Positions 34,137 to 41,080 of a DNA stretch of 59,800 bases are shown piece by piece. Positions within the stretch are counted from its first letter, which is position 1. Each line of letters starts with the position of its first letter. The notes below the pieces were generated by a model that saw only the letters and a program-made list of their open reading frames with translations, did no database searches and had not been told where the DNA came from. Source of the stretch: an uncultured Prevotella sp. (GTDB lineage Bacteria; Bacteroidota; Bacteroidia; Bacteroidales; Bacteroidaceae); the NCBI GenBank assembly GCA_944320675.1, contig CALUIJ010000066.1, forward strand, positions 1 through 59,800, read 5' to 3'. The translations under genes and the position numbers were made by a program.

Positions 34137-35444
34137 ATGAAGCTTAAACTTTTATTGGCCGTCGTATTGTCCGTGTGCGCCGTGGCGGTTTACGGACAAC
34201 GGGGTGTGCGCCACCGCCAGGCCCAACGCCCCGCGCGGCCCGATTCTTCGTTAGTCGTTGCATACGGCGATTCGCTTAAGGCCTACCGTGCCAAGGCGGA
34301 TTCGCTTTACGGTATTAGGCTCAGGGATGGCGTTGCGCCCGACCCTGACGCCCGCTATTTCAAGCTTTTCGCACCGCTCACGTTTTACCATTCCGTGGCA
34401 AGGAGCGGCATGACTCTCGACCGTGGGACGGCCGACGGAGTAGACATTGCCATCGACCGCGCCTTGATGGCCGCTTATCTGCGCAGCCCCGGGCGTGTGG
34501 TGTCTACGGAGGGCGAGATACGCAAGGCCGGTTCACTGCATGAAGATATAACCAGGCCGTTGCACCATAAGGTGGAATATGTGAGGAACGGCGACGTCGC
34601 GCCGGACGAAACGCCCGACATCCCGCTTGAAATAGTTGTTGACAAGCCTAACTTCTGGACTTTCAGCGGCGATTATTATTTGCAGTTCCTGCAGAACTTC
34701 ATTTCCGACAATTGGTATAAAGGCGGCGAAAGCAATTATTCAATGCTTGGCAGCGCCACGCTCCAAGCTAATTTCAACAATAAGCAGAAAGTGAAGTTTG
34801 AGAACAAGTTGGAGCTGAAGCTCGGTTTCCAGACGTCGCGCGGCGACACCCTTCACTCGTTCAAGACATCCGAAGACCTTATAAGGTATACGGGCAAATT
34901 AGGATTGCAGGCTACGAAAAGTTGGTATTACACCCTTCAGCTTGTGGCTTACACCCAGTTCATGCGCGGATATAAGAGCAACGACCCCGATGTCTACTCC
35001 GACATATTGTCGCCGCTTAACATGAATTTCTCGCTTGGTATGAGCTATAACGTAGACGCTTTTAACGGCAAGTTGAAGGGGTCGATACAGCTCGCTCCGC
35101 TGGCCTACAACTTCAAGTACGTCGGCCGTAAGAGCCTTGCGACCAACTACGGCCTGAAGGAAGGCGAGCACACGTTAAACGATTTCGGTTCGGAATGTAC
35201 TTTCGATCTTACTTGGACGTTCTCCGAGCTTATAAAGTGGAAGACCCGCCTTTACGGATATACTACATACAAGCGCACGGAACTGGAATGGGAGAATACG
35301 ATAACATTCCAGTTTAATAAATACATTTCGTCAAACTTGTTCATATATCCACGCTTTGACGACGGTACGTCAAACCGCGACCACGACCTTGGCTATTGGC
35401 AGTTTAAGGAATACATGTCGATAGGATTCTCGTACTCTTTCTAA
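34137..35444 (+). CDS. DUF3078 outer-membrane protein
   Basis: This 435-residue protein has a signal peptide (MKLKLLLAVVLSVCAVAVYG). The C-terminal half is rich in alternating strands with aromatic ends (FWTFSGDYYLQFLQNFISDN, WYKGGESNYSMLGSATLQAN, FQFNKYISSNLFIYPRFDD) and ends in Phe (FKEYMSIGFSYSF), the C-terminal signal of outer-membrane barrels. The segment NWYKGG and its surroundings match DUF3078. No function is established; a small barrel or barrel-associated protein is inferred. The longer frame from 34029 is rejected because the promoter box lies in it. A perfect 21-bp hairpin follows the stop. Confidence 0.87.
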   Translation: MKLKLLLAVVLSVCAVAVYGQRGVRHRQAQRPARPDSSLVVAYGDSLKAYRAKADSLYGIRLRDGVAPDPDARYFKLFAPLTFYHSVARSGMTLDRGTADGVDIAIDRALMAAYLRSPGRVVSTEGEIRKAGSLHEDITRPLHHKVEYVRNGDVAPDETPDIPLEIVVDKPNFWTFSGDYYLQFLQNFISDNWYKGGESNYSMLGSATLQANFNNKQKVKFENKLELKLGFQTSRGDTLHSFKTSEDLIRYTGKLGLQATKSWYYTLQLVAYTQFMRGYKSNDPDVYSDILSPLNMNFSLGMSYNVDAFNGKLKGSIQLAPLAYNFKYVGRKSLATNYGLKEGEHTLNDFGSECTFDLTWTFSELIKWKTRLYGYTTYKRTELEWENTITFQFNKYISSNLFIYPRFDDGTSNRDHDLGYWQFKEYMSIGFSYSF

Positions 35445-35458
35445 ACTGGTCATAAAAA

Positions 35459-35522
35459 TAAGGGTTAAGAGTTAAAGGAAATATGCCTTATCGGTTGCAT
35501 GTCCTTTAACTCTTAACCCTTA
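35459..35522. terminator. Perfect 21-bp hairpin between converging genes
   Basis: TAAGGGTTAAGAGTTAAAGG plus A (35459-35479) and its exact inverse (35502-35522) form a 21-bp A+T-rich stem over a 22-base loop. It separates the DUF3078 gene (plus) and the DUF1573 gene (minus), which converge. It is made of the same TTAACTCTTAA words as the stretch downstream of the ClC stop (17875-17893). Confidence 0.7.
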
Positions 35523-35543
35523 ATTACCGGCTCTTAACCGTAT

Positions 35544-35933
35544 TTATTTCGCTTCCTCCATGGTGCCTTCGATGTAAAGGCGCGTCATTTCTGGTTTGCC
35601 GTTAGTCCTGACGGTTATTGTCTTCTTGAAATGTCCGGGAAACCTTCCCTTTCCGTTGTAAGTTACGTCGAGAGTCCCTTTCTGACCGGGGGCTACGGGC
35701 TTCTTCGTATATTTGGGCACGGTGCAACCACAGCTTGCGACGGCTTGGTTTATTATCAGCGGGGCATCGCCGATGTTTGTAAAAGTGAACGTGCACTTCT
35801 GCACGGGGTCTTTCTCTGAGAATTTACCGAAATTGCAAGTCAGTTTGTCGAACTTGATTTGTGCCTGTTTTTGTGCCGAAGCATAGTAGACCGTGAGCAT
35901 CAGCATCAGCGACATTAATAAGATTTTCTTCAT
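35544..35933 (-). CDS. DUF1573 exported protein
   Basis: This 129-residue protein has a signal peptide (MKKILLMSLMLMLTVYYASA) and a single immunoglobulin-like domain of the DUF1573 type. The typical features are FDKLTCNFGKFSEKDPVQKC, FTFTNIGDAPLIINQAVASC and GCTVPKYTKKPVAPGQKG, with the CGC motif. Several DUF1573 proteins are abundant in Bacteroidetes envelopes; no enzymatic role is known. The promoter is the -7 box at 35963-35970. Confidence 0.9.
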   Translation of the reverse strand: MKKILLMSLMLMLTVYYASAQKQAQIKFDKLTCNFGKFSEKDPVQKCTFTFTNIGDAPLIINQAVASCGCTVPKYTKKPVAPGQKGTLDVTYNGKGRFPGHFKKTITVRTNGKPEMTRLYIEGTMEEAK

Positions 35934-35962
35934 TTTGTCATTATTGTTTAGATATTTTACGG

Positions 35963-35970
35963 CAAAAATA
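35963..35970 (-). promoter_or_regulatory. Bacteroidetes -7 box for the DUF1573 gene
   Basis: CAAAAATA reads TATTTTTG on the minus strand, an exact TAnnTTTG match 30 bases before the start codon. Confidence 0.6.
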
Positions 35971-36196
35971 CTCCTTATTTCATTATGAGTGAACTATTCG
36001 CTCCTTATTTTGCATTAATTTTACTATTTTTTGTTTTTCTTTTATGCGTGGCTGCATGCTTTAGATTGGCCGCGGAGAGCATCAAGGGTAAAAATAAGTC
36101 GTGCCGGAATCGAGACTGCCCGACTGTTGAATGCGGGTGTCACGTTCCCGCTGATTGTCCAATCCGTAAGGTTTCGACGGCGTAGGCATAGCAAAG

Positions 36197-36479
36197 TGTC
36201 ATTATGGAAATGCTCGTGGGAATCCGTGAAATAGGATTTTGCGACGGTCTTTTCCCGTCTTTTCAAGTGCGTCCTGGCCGAGGTGACGGCCGGAACATGG
36301 CCGTTCGCTTGGTAAAACACGGTGTTTTTCATATCAAAATGCCGTTTTTTCAAGCGTAAAACGCCGTGTTTCCAGCTTGAAAATGCGGCGTTCCGCATGC
36401 TTAACGGCTGTGGAATGTTGCACGGTTCTTATTGTTTTCGGGGTATATGCCTGACTGTCAGCTGATTGCGTTTGCACGC
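36197..36479 (+). repeat. Leader + 22-bp-period degenerate array + trailer element, copy B (clearest)
   Basis: The gene-free stretch between the DUF1573 gene and the acyl-ACP thioesterase holds the leader words TGTCATTATGGAAATGCTCG (36197-36216) and ATCCG (36222-36226). Four consecutive units of exactly 22 bases then begin at 36314, 36336, 36358 and 36380, each opening with AAAA and containing a GC core followed by T2-T6. A consensus for the first 16 positions is AAAAYGCCGTGTTTYC. A more degenerate unit (GGAACATGGCCGTTCGC, 36292) precedes them, and T-runs in the same phase reach from 36237 to 36438. The trailer TTTGCACGC lies at 36471-36479. The rest up to the thioesterase promoter (36480-36701) shows no gene that I can support. 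Confidence 0.75.
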
Positions 36480-36701
36480 ATTTCCCTGAGTGTTTCCGGC
36501 CGGAAGGTTTTTGTTTCAGAATATCGCGTTCTCATAGCGTTATGGCAAATCAAGAAGTAGGGCTTTGTCTTGAATTTGTTGCAAAATGTAATTATGGGAG
36601 TACTGCTTGCGTTTGCCCGATTTCATTTATAAATGTCGTGTCTCCGCTTGCAAACATGCATTTTTCTTATAGCACAGGTATGCGGATCGGGAAATTTTTC
36701 A

Positions 36702-36709
36702 TAAATTTG
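36702..36709 (+). promoter_or_regulatory. Bacteroidetes -7 box for the acyl-ACP thioesterase
   Basis: TAAATTTG is an exact TAnnTTTG match 79 bases before the start at 36788. It lies inside an open frame of 76 codons (36542-36772), which is therefore unlikely to be a gene. Confidence 0.6.
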
Positions 36710-36787
36710 CAATATGATAAGCAGACACGTGGAATTTTAAAGCGTGCTTTTATTTTCACGGTGCTGCGCTGAAAATATAAACCAACG

Positions 36788-37555
36788 ATGACAGATATGC
36801 TTGAAAGGGTAGGGACATACGGATTCTTGGCAGAGCCGTTCCATTGTGATTTCACCAAGAGGCTGTTCATAGGCCACTTGGGCAACCATATTCTTAACGC
36901 CGCCGACTTCCACGCCACTGAGCGCGGCTTCGGCATGGACAGTCTGAATCCTGAGAACAAGACGTGGGTGCTGTCGCGCCTGGCGCTGGAGATTGTAGAG
37001 ATGCCTACGGAGTACGCGCGTTTCAACGTGGAGACGTGGATAGAGGGCGTGATGAAGTATTTCACGCACAGGAATTTCCGCATTGTCGATTCTGCCGATG
37101 CCGACCGCGTGTATGGTTACGGGCGGAGCATTTGGGCGATGATCGACACCGCCACGCGCCAGCCGCAGAACATACTTGCCGTTAAGGACGGCGCGATAGC
37201 CGATTACGTTTATGCCGACAGGCCGTGCCCTATGGCTCCGCTATCGCGTGTAAAGATGAGCACCGGGGCGCGCTTCGTGGCTTCGGTGGAAACGCATTAC
37301 AGCGACGTGGACGTGAACGGCCACATCAACAGCATAAAATACATTGAGCATGTGCTCAACCTTTTTCCGCTCGAATGGCATGCCGCCCACAGGGTGAGCC
37401 GTTTCGACATTGCCTATGTGGCCGAAAGCCATTACGGCGACCGTTTGGACTTCTACCGTGAGGACCAAGCCGACGGTGCCGTATGCATCCGCATCGTTAA
37501 AGCGAGACGCGACGGCGGCAAGGATGTCGAAGTGGGCCGTTGCAGGATTGTTTGA
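36788..37555 (+). CDS. Acyl-ACP thioesterase
   Basis: This 255-residue double-hotdog protein resembles plant FatA/FatB-type and bacterial acyl-ACP thioesterases (PF01643). The first hotdog has ATERGFGMDSLNPENKTWVL; the second has VETHYSDVDVNGHINSIKYI, whose Asp, Asn and His are the expected active-site residues. It hydrolyses acyl-ACP to release fatty acids in the cytoplasm. It has its own promoter at 36702-36709 and is followed by a hairpin-forming repeat spacer. The sequence is richer in G+C at third positions than the polysaccharide locus. Confidence 0.9.
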   Translation: MTDMLERVGTYGFLAEPFHCDFTKRLFIGHLGNHILNAADFHATERGFGMDSLNPENKTWVLSRLALEIVEMPTEYARFNVETWIEGVMKYFTHRNFRIVDSADADRVYGYGRSIWAMIDTATRQPQNILAVKDGAIADYVYADRPCPMAPLSRVKMSTGARFVASVETHYSDVDVNGHINSIKYIEHVLNLFPLEWHAAHRVSRFDIAYVAESHYGDRLDFYREDQADGAVCIRIVKARRDGGKDVEVGRCRIV

Positions 37556-37560
37556 TTTTT

Positions 37561-37690
37561 CAGCAGGCGAGTGACAAGCAGACAAGCTGGCATGTTATTG
37601 ACAGATTAGCGGTAAGGCAAATTTGCTTGTGTGCTCGTCACTTGTCTGCTCGTCTGCTGAAAAGATTGTCTGCTGAAAAGCTTGTTTGCT
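37561..37690. repeat. Intergenic inverted-repeat spacer of iterated words (family 2, left of dapA)
   Basis: GCAGGCGAGTGACAAGCAG then ACAAGC (37563-37587) on the left faces GTGCTCGTCACTTGTCTGCT, then CGTCTGCTGAAAAG, then TTGTCTGCTGAAAAGCTTGT on the right (37631-37686). The words are shared but appear in a different order on the two sides. The same words form the hairpin at 38661-38761 after dapA. Confidence 0.7.
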
Positions 37691-37701
37691 AAAAAATGTC
37701 A

Positions 37702-37737
37702 TTTGTTTTGCGTTTTGATGTAAAAATAGTATTTTTG
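37702..37737 (+). promoter_or_regulatory. Promoter of dapA
   Basis: TATTTTTG (37730-37737) matches TAnnTTTG, and TTTTG (37706-37710) stands 19 bases upstream as the -33 element, the best-spaced promoter in the window. The dapA start is 31 bases downstream. Confidence 0.7.
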
Positions 37738-37768
37738 CATTCGATTTATAAAGGAAAAGTGGTTTTTT

Positions 37769-38653
37769 ATGGCACATAATATATTTAAGGGCATGGGCAT
37801 AGCCCTTGTTACGCCTTTCGCCCAAGACGGCTCCGTTGATTATCCGGCCCTTAAGCGGTTGTTGGCATACCAACTTGACAACGGTGCCGACTTCTTTTGC
37901 ATATTGGCAACTACGGGAGAGACGCCTACGCTGACGCGTGACGAGAAGCTTGAGATAAAGCGCATGGTTGTCAACATGGCCGGCGGCAAGGTGCCGATAT
38001 TGATGGGGTGTGGCGGAAACAATACGGCCGATGTCGTGGCCGAGTTGCAGACTGGCGACTTCTCAGGCATTGACGGCGTGTTGAGCGTTTGTCCGTATTA
38101 CAACAAGCCTTCGCAGGAAGGACTTTACCAGCATTTCAAGGCGATAGCCGCCGCTACAAGACTGCCCGTCGTGCTTTACAACGTGCCGGGGCGCACAGGC
38201 GTGAACATGAAGGCTGAGACAACGTTGCGCCTTGCACGCGACTGCGGCAACATCGTCGGCATAAAGGAAGCCGCCGGAAGTCTTGAGCAGGTGGACGAGA
38301 TTATAAAGAACAAACCGGATGGTTTCGACGTGATAAGCGGCGACGACGCGCTGACGTTCCCGATGGTGGCTTGTGGCGCTGTCGGGGTGATCTCTGTGAT
38401 AGGCAATGCCCTGCCTAAGGAATTCTCACGCATGATAAGGCTGGAGATGAACGGCGAGATAGAGAGCGCACGCAAGATACACCATAAGTTCACCGACTTG
38501 TTCAACCTGCTTTTCGTCGACGGTAACCCGGCCGGCGTAAAGGCTATGCTTAGCGAAATGGGCATGATTGAAAACGTGCTCCGTCTTCCGCTTGTGCCTA
38601 CACGGCTTACAACGATGCAGCGCATCAGCGAATGCCTGAAGTTCAGGCTGTAA
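37769..38653 (+). CDS. dapA: 4-hydroxy-tetrahydrodipicolinate synthase
   Basis: DapA condenses pyruvate with aspartate semialdehyde, the first committed step of lysine and diaminopimelate synthesis. The 294-residue TIM-barrel protein has GMGIALVTPFAQDGSVDYPA, the TTGE motif (ATTGETPTLTRDEK), the tyrosine segment LPVVLYNVPGRTGVNM and the Schiff-base lysine in VGIKEAAGSLEQV. The length is normal. It has its own promoter at 37702-37737 and hairpin-forming repeat spacers on both sides. Confidence 0.97.
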   Translation: MAHNIFKGMGIALVTPFAQDGSVDYPALKRLLAYQLDNGADFFCILATTGETPTLTRDEKLEIKRMVVNMAGGKVPILMGCGGNNTADVVAELQTGDFSGIDGVLSVCPYYNKPSQEGLYQHFKAIAAATRLPVVLYNVPGRTGVNMKAETTLRLARDCGNIVGIKEAAGSLEQVDEIIKNKPDGFDVISGDDALTFPMVACGAVGVISVIGNALPKEFSRMIRLEMNGEIESARKIHHKFTDLFNLLFVDGNPAGVKAMLSEMGMIENVLRLPLVPTRLTTMQRISECLKFRL

Positions 38654-38660
38654 ATTTTTA

Positions 38661-38761
38661 AGCGGACAAGCAGATAAGTTGCGTGCAGGCAAACTGTTTA
38701 CATATATATATGTGGCAAGACAAATCTCCTTGCCTGCTCGTAACTCGTCTGCTTGTCTGCT
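38661..38761. repeat. Intergenic inverted repeat of iterated words (family 2, right of dapA)
   Basis: The 32 bases 38661-38692, beginning AGCGGACAAGCAGATAAG, pair with 38730-38761, which ends CTCGTCTGCTTGTCTGCT. There are five differences, of which several leave G-U pairs. The loop (38693-38729) contains an ATATATATAT tract. It can end the dapA transcript. The words CAGACAAGC and GCTTGTCTGCT are the same as in the spacer left of dapA. Confidence 0.75.
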
Positions 38762-38776
38762 AAAATATAATATTGA

Positions 38777-39301
38777 ATGGACAATCTTGTAAAGATAAAC
38801 GACAGTACGATTAGGGAAGCTGCGTCTGCCGGTATGGACGAGTTCGTAAACGTGTTTTACCAAGCAGCTCTTGACTGCATGGGCGGACGCATAGACGGCG
38901 ACACGATGCAGAAGCTGAATGCCGACCAAATGACGTTGGTGGTGTTTAAGACATTGCACGACGAAGTGATGGACGGAGGTTTTGTGCAGCTGATATACAA
39001 CGGCTGGGGACCGTTCGTGTTCTTCAATCCTTTCGCAAAGGCGGTAAGAGGGTGGGGGCTCGACGACCTGGCCGCGCTGGTGAAAAAGGCCGGCAAGCTG
39101 TTCCGCAAGTATGGACGCGAGATAGAGCGCGAGTGCACAGACGATGAGTTTATGGCAATGTTTGAGAACTATCCGGAGTTTGACGACCTTGACGATACCT
39201 TCGTCGAGAACGAGGAACGCTGGGTTGAAGCCGTCGCCCGGTATATTGACGGACATGTTGAAAACTTCGCTACGGTAGAGGGCGTGGCTGAAAAAGCATA
39301 G
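38777..39301 (+). CDS. DMP19-like / DUF4375 acidic protein
   Basis: This 174-residue protein matches the DMP19 C-terminal (DUF4375) pattern: TLHDEVMDGGFVQLIYNGWG, then FFNPFAKAVRGWGLDDLAAL and ENYPEFDDLDDTFVENEE. It is strongly acidic, with 34 Asp/Glu against 17 Lys/Arg by my count. In Neisseria, DMP19 mimics DNA and binds a transcription factor and HU; this is only a family precedent, and many DUF4375 proteins have unknown roles. There is no signal peptide. It is followed closely by smpB (18 bases) and then a HAD phosphatase, which may form one transcript. Confidence 0.85.
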   Translation: MDNLVKINDSTIREAASAGMDEFVNVFYQAALDCMGGRIDGDTMQKLNADQMTLVVFKTLHDEVMDGGFVQLIYNGWGPFVFFNPFAKAVRGWGLDDLAALVKKAGKLFRKYGREIERECTDDEFMAMFENYPEFDDLDDTFVENEERWVEAVARYIDGHVENFATVEGVAEKA

Positions 39302-39319
39302 CGTAAATATTAGATTAGT

Positions 39320-39799
39320 ATGAACAAAGAGGAAGAGCTGTTAAGGAAGAAGAGTCCGGTAAGCATACGCAACAAGAAAGCGTCGTTCGAATATTTCTTT
39401 GTCGAGACGTTTACCGCAGGTATTGTGCTTACCGGCACTGAAATAAAGTCGATACGCATGGGAAAGGCCTCACTCGTGGACAGTTATTGCTATATCCACA
39501 ATGGGGAAATATGGGTTAAAGGGATGAACATTTCTCCGTATTTCTTCGGCTCGTACAACAACCACGAGGCCAAGCGCGACCGTAAGCTGCTGCTCACGAA
39601 GCGCGAGATACGCAAATTGCAGGAGGCCACCAAGCAAGTGGGCTTTACTATTGTGCCTACGCTGGTGTTCATAGACTCCAAGGGACGCGCCAAGATGGAC
39701 ATCGCCCTTGCCAGGGGTAAGAAGGAGTATGACAAGCGGCAGACGCTGAAGGAAAAGGAGGACAGGCGTGAGATGGACCGCGCGATCAAGCATTTCTGA
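39320..39799 (+). CDS. smpB: SsrA-binding protein
   Basis: SmpB binds tmRNA and brings it to stalled ribosomes for trans-translation. The 159-residue protein has [40 protein letters not shown] and the basic C-terminal tail [20 protein letters not shown], which is helical in the ribosome A site. The length is normal. No ssrA gene was recognised in the window. It starts 18 bases after the DMP19-like gene and precedes a HAD gene by 36 bases. Confidence 0.97.
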   Translation: MNKEEELLRKKSPVSIRNKKASFEYFFVETFTAGIVLTGTEIKSIRMGKASLVDSYCYIHNGEIWVKGMNISPYFFGSYNNHEAKRDRKLLLTKREIRKLQEATKQVGFTIVPTLVFIDSKGRAKMDIALARGKKEYDKRQTLKEKEDRREMDRAIKHF

Positions 39800-39835
39800 T
39801 TTTTTCACCTTTTTGCTTTAACCCGGATATTTGAT

Positions 39836-40459
39836 ATGATAAAGAATCTGATTTTTGATTTGGGCGGCGTGATAATGACCATCGACCATGACGAGGCCTT
39901 GCGCCGCTTTAAGGCGTTAGGTTTGGCCGATGCCGAACGCCATCTTGACCCTTATACCCAAACGGGTATCTTCGGCGACCTAGAGGAAGGAAAGATTTCG
40001 GCTGATGATTTCCGCGTGGAGCTTGGCAGGCTTGTCGGGAGGGAACTCTCGTTCGACGAGTGCAAGCATGCGTGGCTTGGCTACCGCAAGGAGGTGCCAC
40101 AGCGCAACCTTGAGACTCTTAGGGACTTGCGTTCCAAGGGGTACCGCCTCATTTTGTTGTCAAACACCAACCCTTACATGATGAGTTGGGGATTGAGTAA
40201 GGATTTCGACGGCGGAAAGGCTTCGCTTGAGGATTATTTCGACTCGTTGTACCTAAGTTACAAGCTTAAGGTAATGAAGCCCGACTTGACGTTCTTCAAG
40301 ACTGTAGTCGAAAATGAAAAAATAAAGCCTGAAGAATCGCTGTTCATAGACGACGGACCGCGCAATGTTGAAGCCGCGCGCCGCCTGGGCTTGAATACGC
40401 TCTGTCCGCAGAACGGTTCAGACTGGCGCGGCGGTCTTTATGATGTTTTAGGTTTATAG
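39836..40459 (+). CDS. HAD-superfamily phosphatase (YihX-like)
   Basis: This 207-residue HAD protein has motif I FDLGGVIMTID, in which the second Asp of the usual DxD is Gly, as in the YihX subgroup (alpha-D-glucose-1-phosphate phosphatase). Motif II is LILLSNTNPY, and motifs III/IV are LKVMKPDLTFF with SLFIDDGPRNVEAARRLGL. A four-helix cap lies between residues 15 and 80. The substrate is probably a sugar phosphate or a nucleotide, but no evidence distinguishes these. It may be co-transcribed with smpB. A hairpin follows at 40485-40531. Confidence 0.9.
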   Translation: MIKNLIFDLGGVIMTIDHDEALRRFKALGLADAERHLDPYTQTGIFGDLEEGKISADDFRVELGRLVGRELSFDECKHAWLGYRKEVPQRNLETLRDLRSKGYRLILLSNTNPYMMSWGLSKDFDGGKASLEDYFDSLYLSYKLKVMKPDLTFFKTVVENEKIKPEESLFIDDGPRNVEAARRLGLNTLCPQNGSDWRGGLYDVLGL

Positions 40460-40484
40460 CATTGGCGCATCCTGTCGGTAAGAT

Positions 40485-40531
40485 CGTGGGAAAGTGATTG
40501 GTTGGTATTCTCGCTTTATCACTTTTCCACG
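40485..40531. terminator. Hairpin between converging genes
   Basis: CGTGGGAAAGTGA (40485-40497) and TCACTTTTCCACG (40519-40531) pair over 13 positions with one G-U. It separates the HAD gene (plus) and the lipoprotein gene (minus). Confidence 0.65.
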
Positions 40532-40539
40532 TTCGTTTC

Positions 40540-40926
40540 TTACTTGTAATCTTTAGGGGTTATTTTTACGTCGACAAGTATTTTGTTCTTGTTCTTTGAC
40601 GAATAATAAGTATATGCGAAGTTAAAGCCGTGCTCTTTGTATAGGCGCAAGTTTGTTGCGTCCTTTACTCCTTTTACCAGTTCCGGTTTAGCCATGCTCC
40701 AGTCTATCGCCGTTGTGTCGGCCTTGCCCTTTACTGTGTAATAATAATGGATTGTGCGCGTGTCCTTGTCGCAAGTCATGCTGTCGTTTACGATGTATTC
40801 AGACACGGCTACCGGGCAATTCTTGCGTGTGAACTCTGCGGCCTCGCGCTCGGCTCTTTCCTCAATACTTTCATGGCACGCGGAGAATAAAACCAGGCTT
40901 AAAGTGAGTAATAAATATTTTTTCAT
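40540..40926 (-). CDS. Small lipoprotein of unknown function
   Basis: The start at 40926 gives a lipoprotein signal peptide (MKKYLLLTLSLVLFSAC), with the lipidated cysteine at residue 17, and a mature domain of about 110 residues. The frame is open to 40983, but the -7 box at 40950-40957 lies in that extension, so the shorter start is right. The mature part has two pairs of strand-like segments (SEYIVNDSMTCDKDTRTIHY, YYTVKGKADTTAIDWSMAKP, NFAYTYYSSKNKNKILVDVK). I recognise no named family. It has its own promoter, diverging from lepA. Confidence 0.78.
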   Translation of the reverse strand: MKKYLLLTLSLVLFSACHESIEERAEREAAEFTRKNCPVAVSEYIVNDSMTCDKDTRTIHYYYTVKGKADTTAIDWSMAKPELVKGVKDATNLRLYKEHGFNFAYTYYSSKNKNKILVDVKITPKDYK

Positions 40927-40949
40927 GACAAATCTGTTGTTTTGTATTA

Positions 40950-40957
40950 CAAAAGTA
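40950..40957 (-). promoter_or_regulatory. Bacteroidetes -7 box for the small lipoprotein
   Basis: CAAAAGTA reads TACTTTTG on the minus strand, an exact TAnnTTTG match 24 bases before the start at 40926. Confidence 0.6.
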
Positions 40958-41051
40958 ATTAATATCTTTTTCATTTTTGGCATATTGTGCTGATTTTTTA
41001 AATTTATTCATAAAAATAACCAAATTATTAGGATAGGATATTGATTTTTTG

Positions 41052-41059
41052 TATATTTG
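41052..41059 (+). promoter_or_regulatory. Bacteroidetes -7 box for lepA
   Basis: TATATTTG is an exact TAnnTTTG match, 22 bases before the ATG at 41081. It overlaps the TTG at 41057 that a longer lepA frame would use. Confidence 0.65.
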
Positions 41060-41080
41060 CGTTCCAAAATATTGAACTTG

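Noticed and set aside
35985-36185. Plus-strand frame of 66 codons with a hydrophobic N-terminus
   Set aside because: No promoter box or ribosome-binding site in the right place, an irregular Cys-rich tail, and its end runs to the start of the leader of the 22-bp element. It is probably chance.
36197-36479. A CRISPR array
   Set aside because: The period of 22 bases is too short for repeat plus spacer, units are degenerate, there are no unique spacers, and no cas gene is in the window.
36542-36772. Plus-strand frame of 76 codons upstream of the acyl-ACP thioesterase
   Set aside because: The -7 box of the thioesterase (36702-36709) lies inside it and the translation resembles no family.
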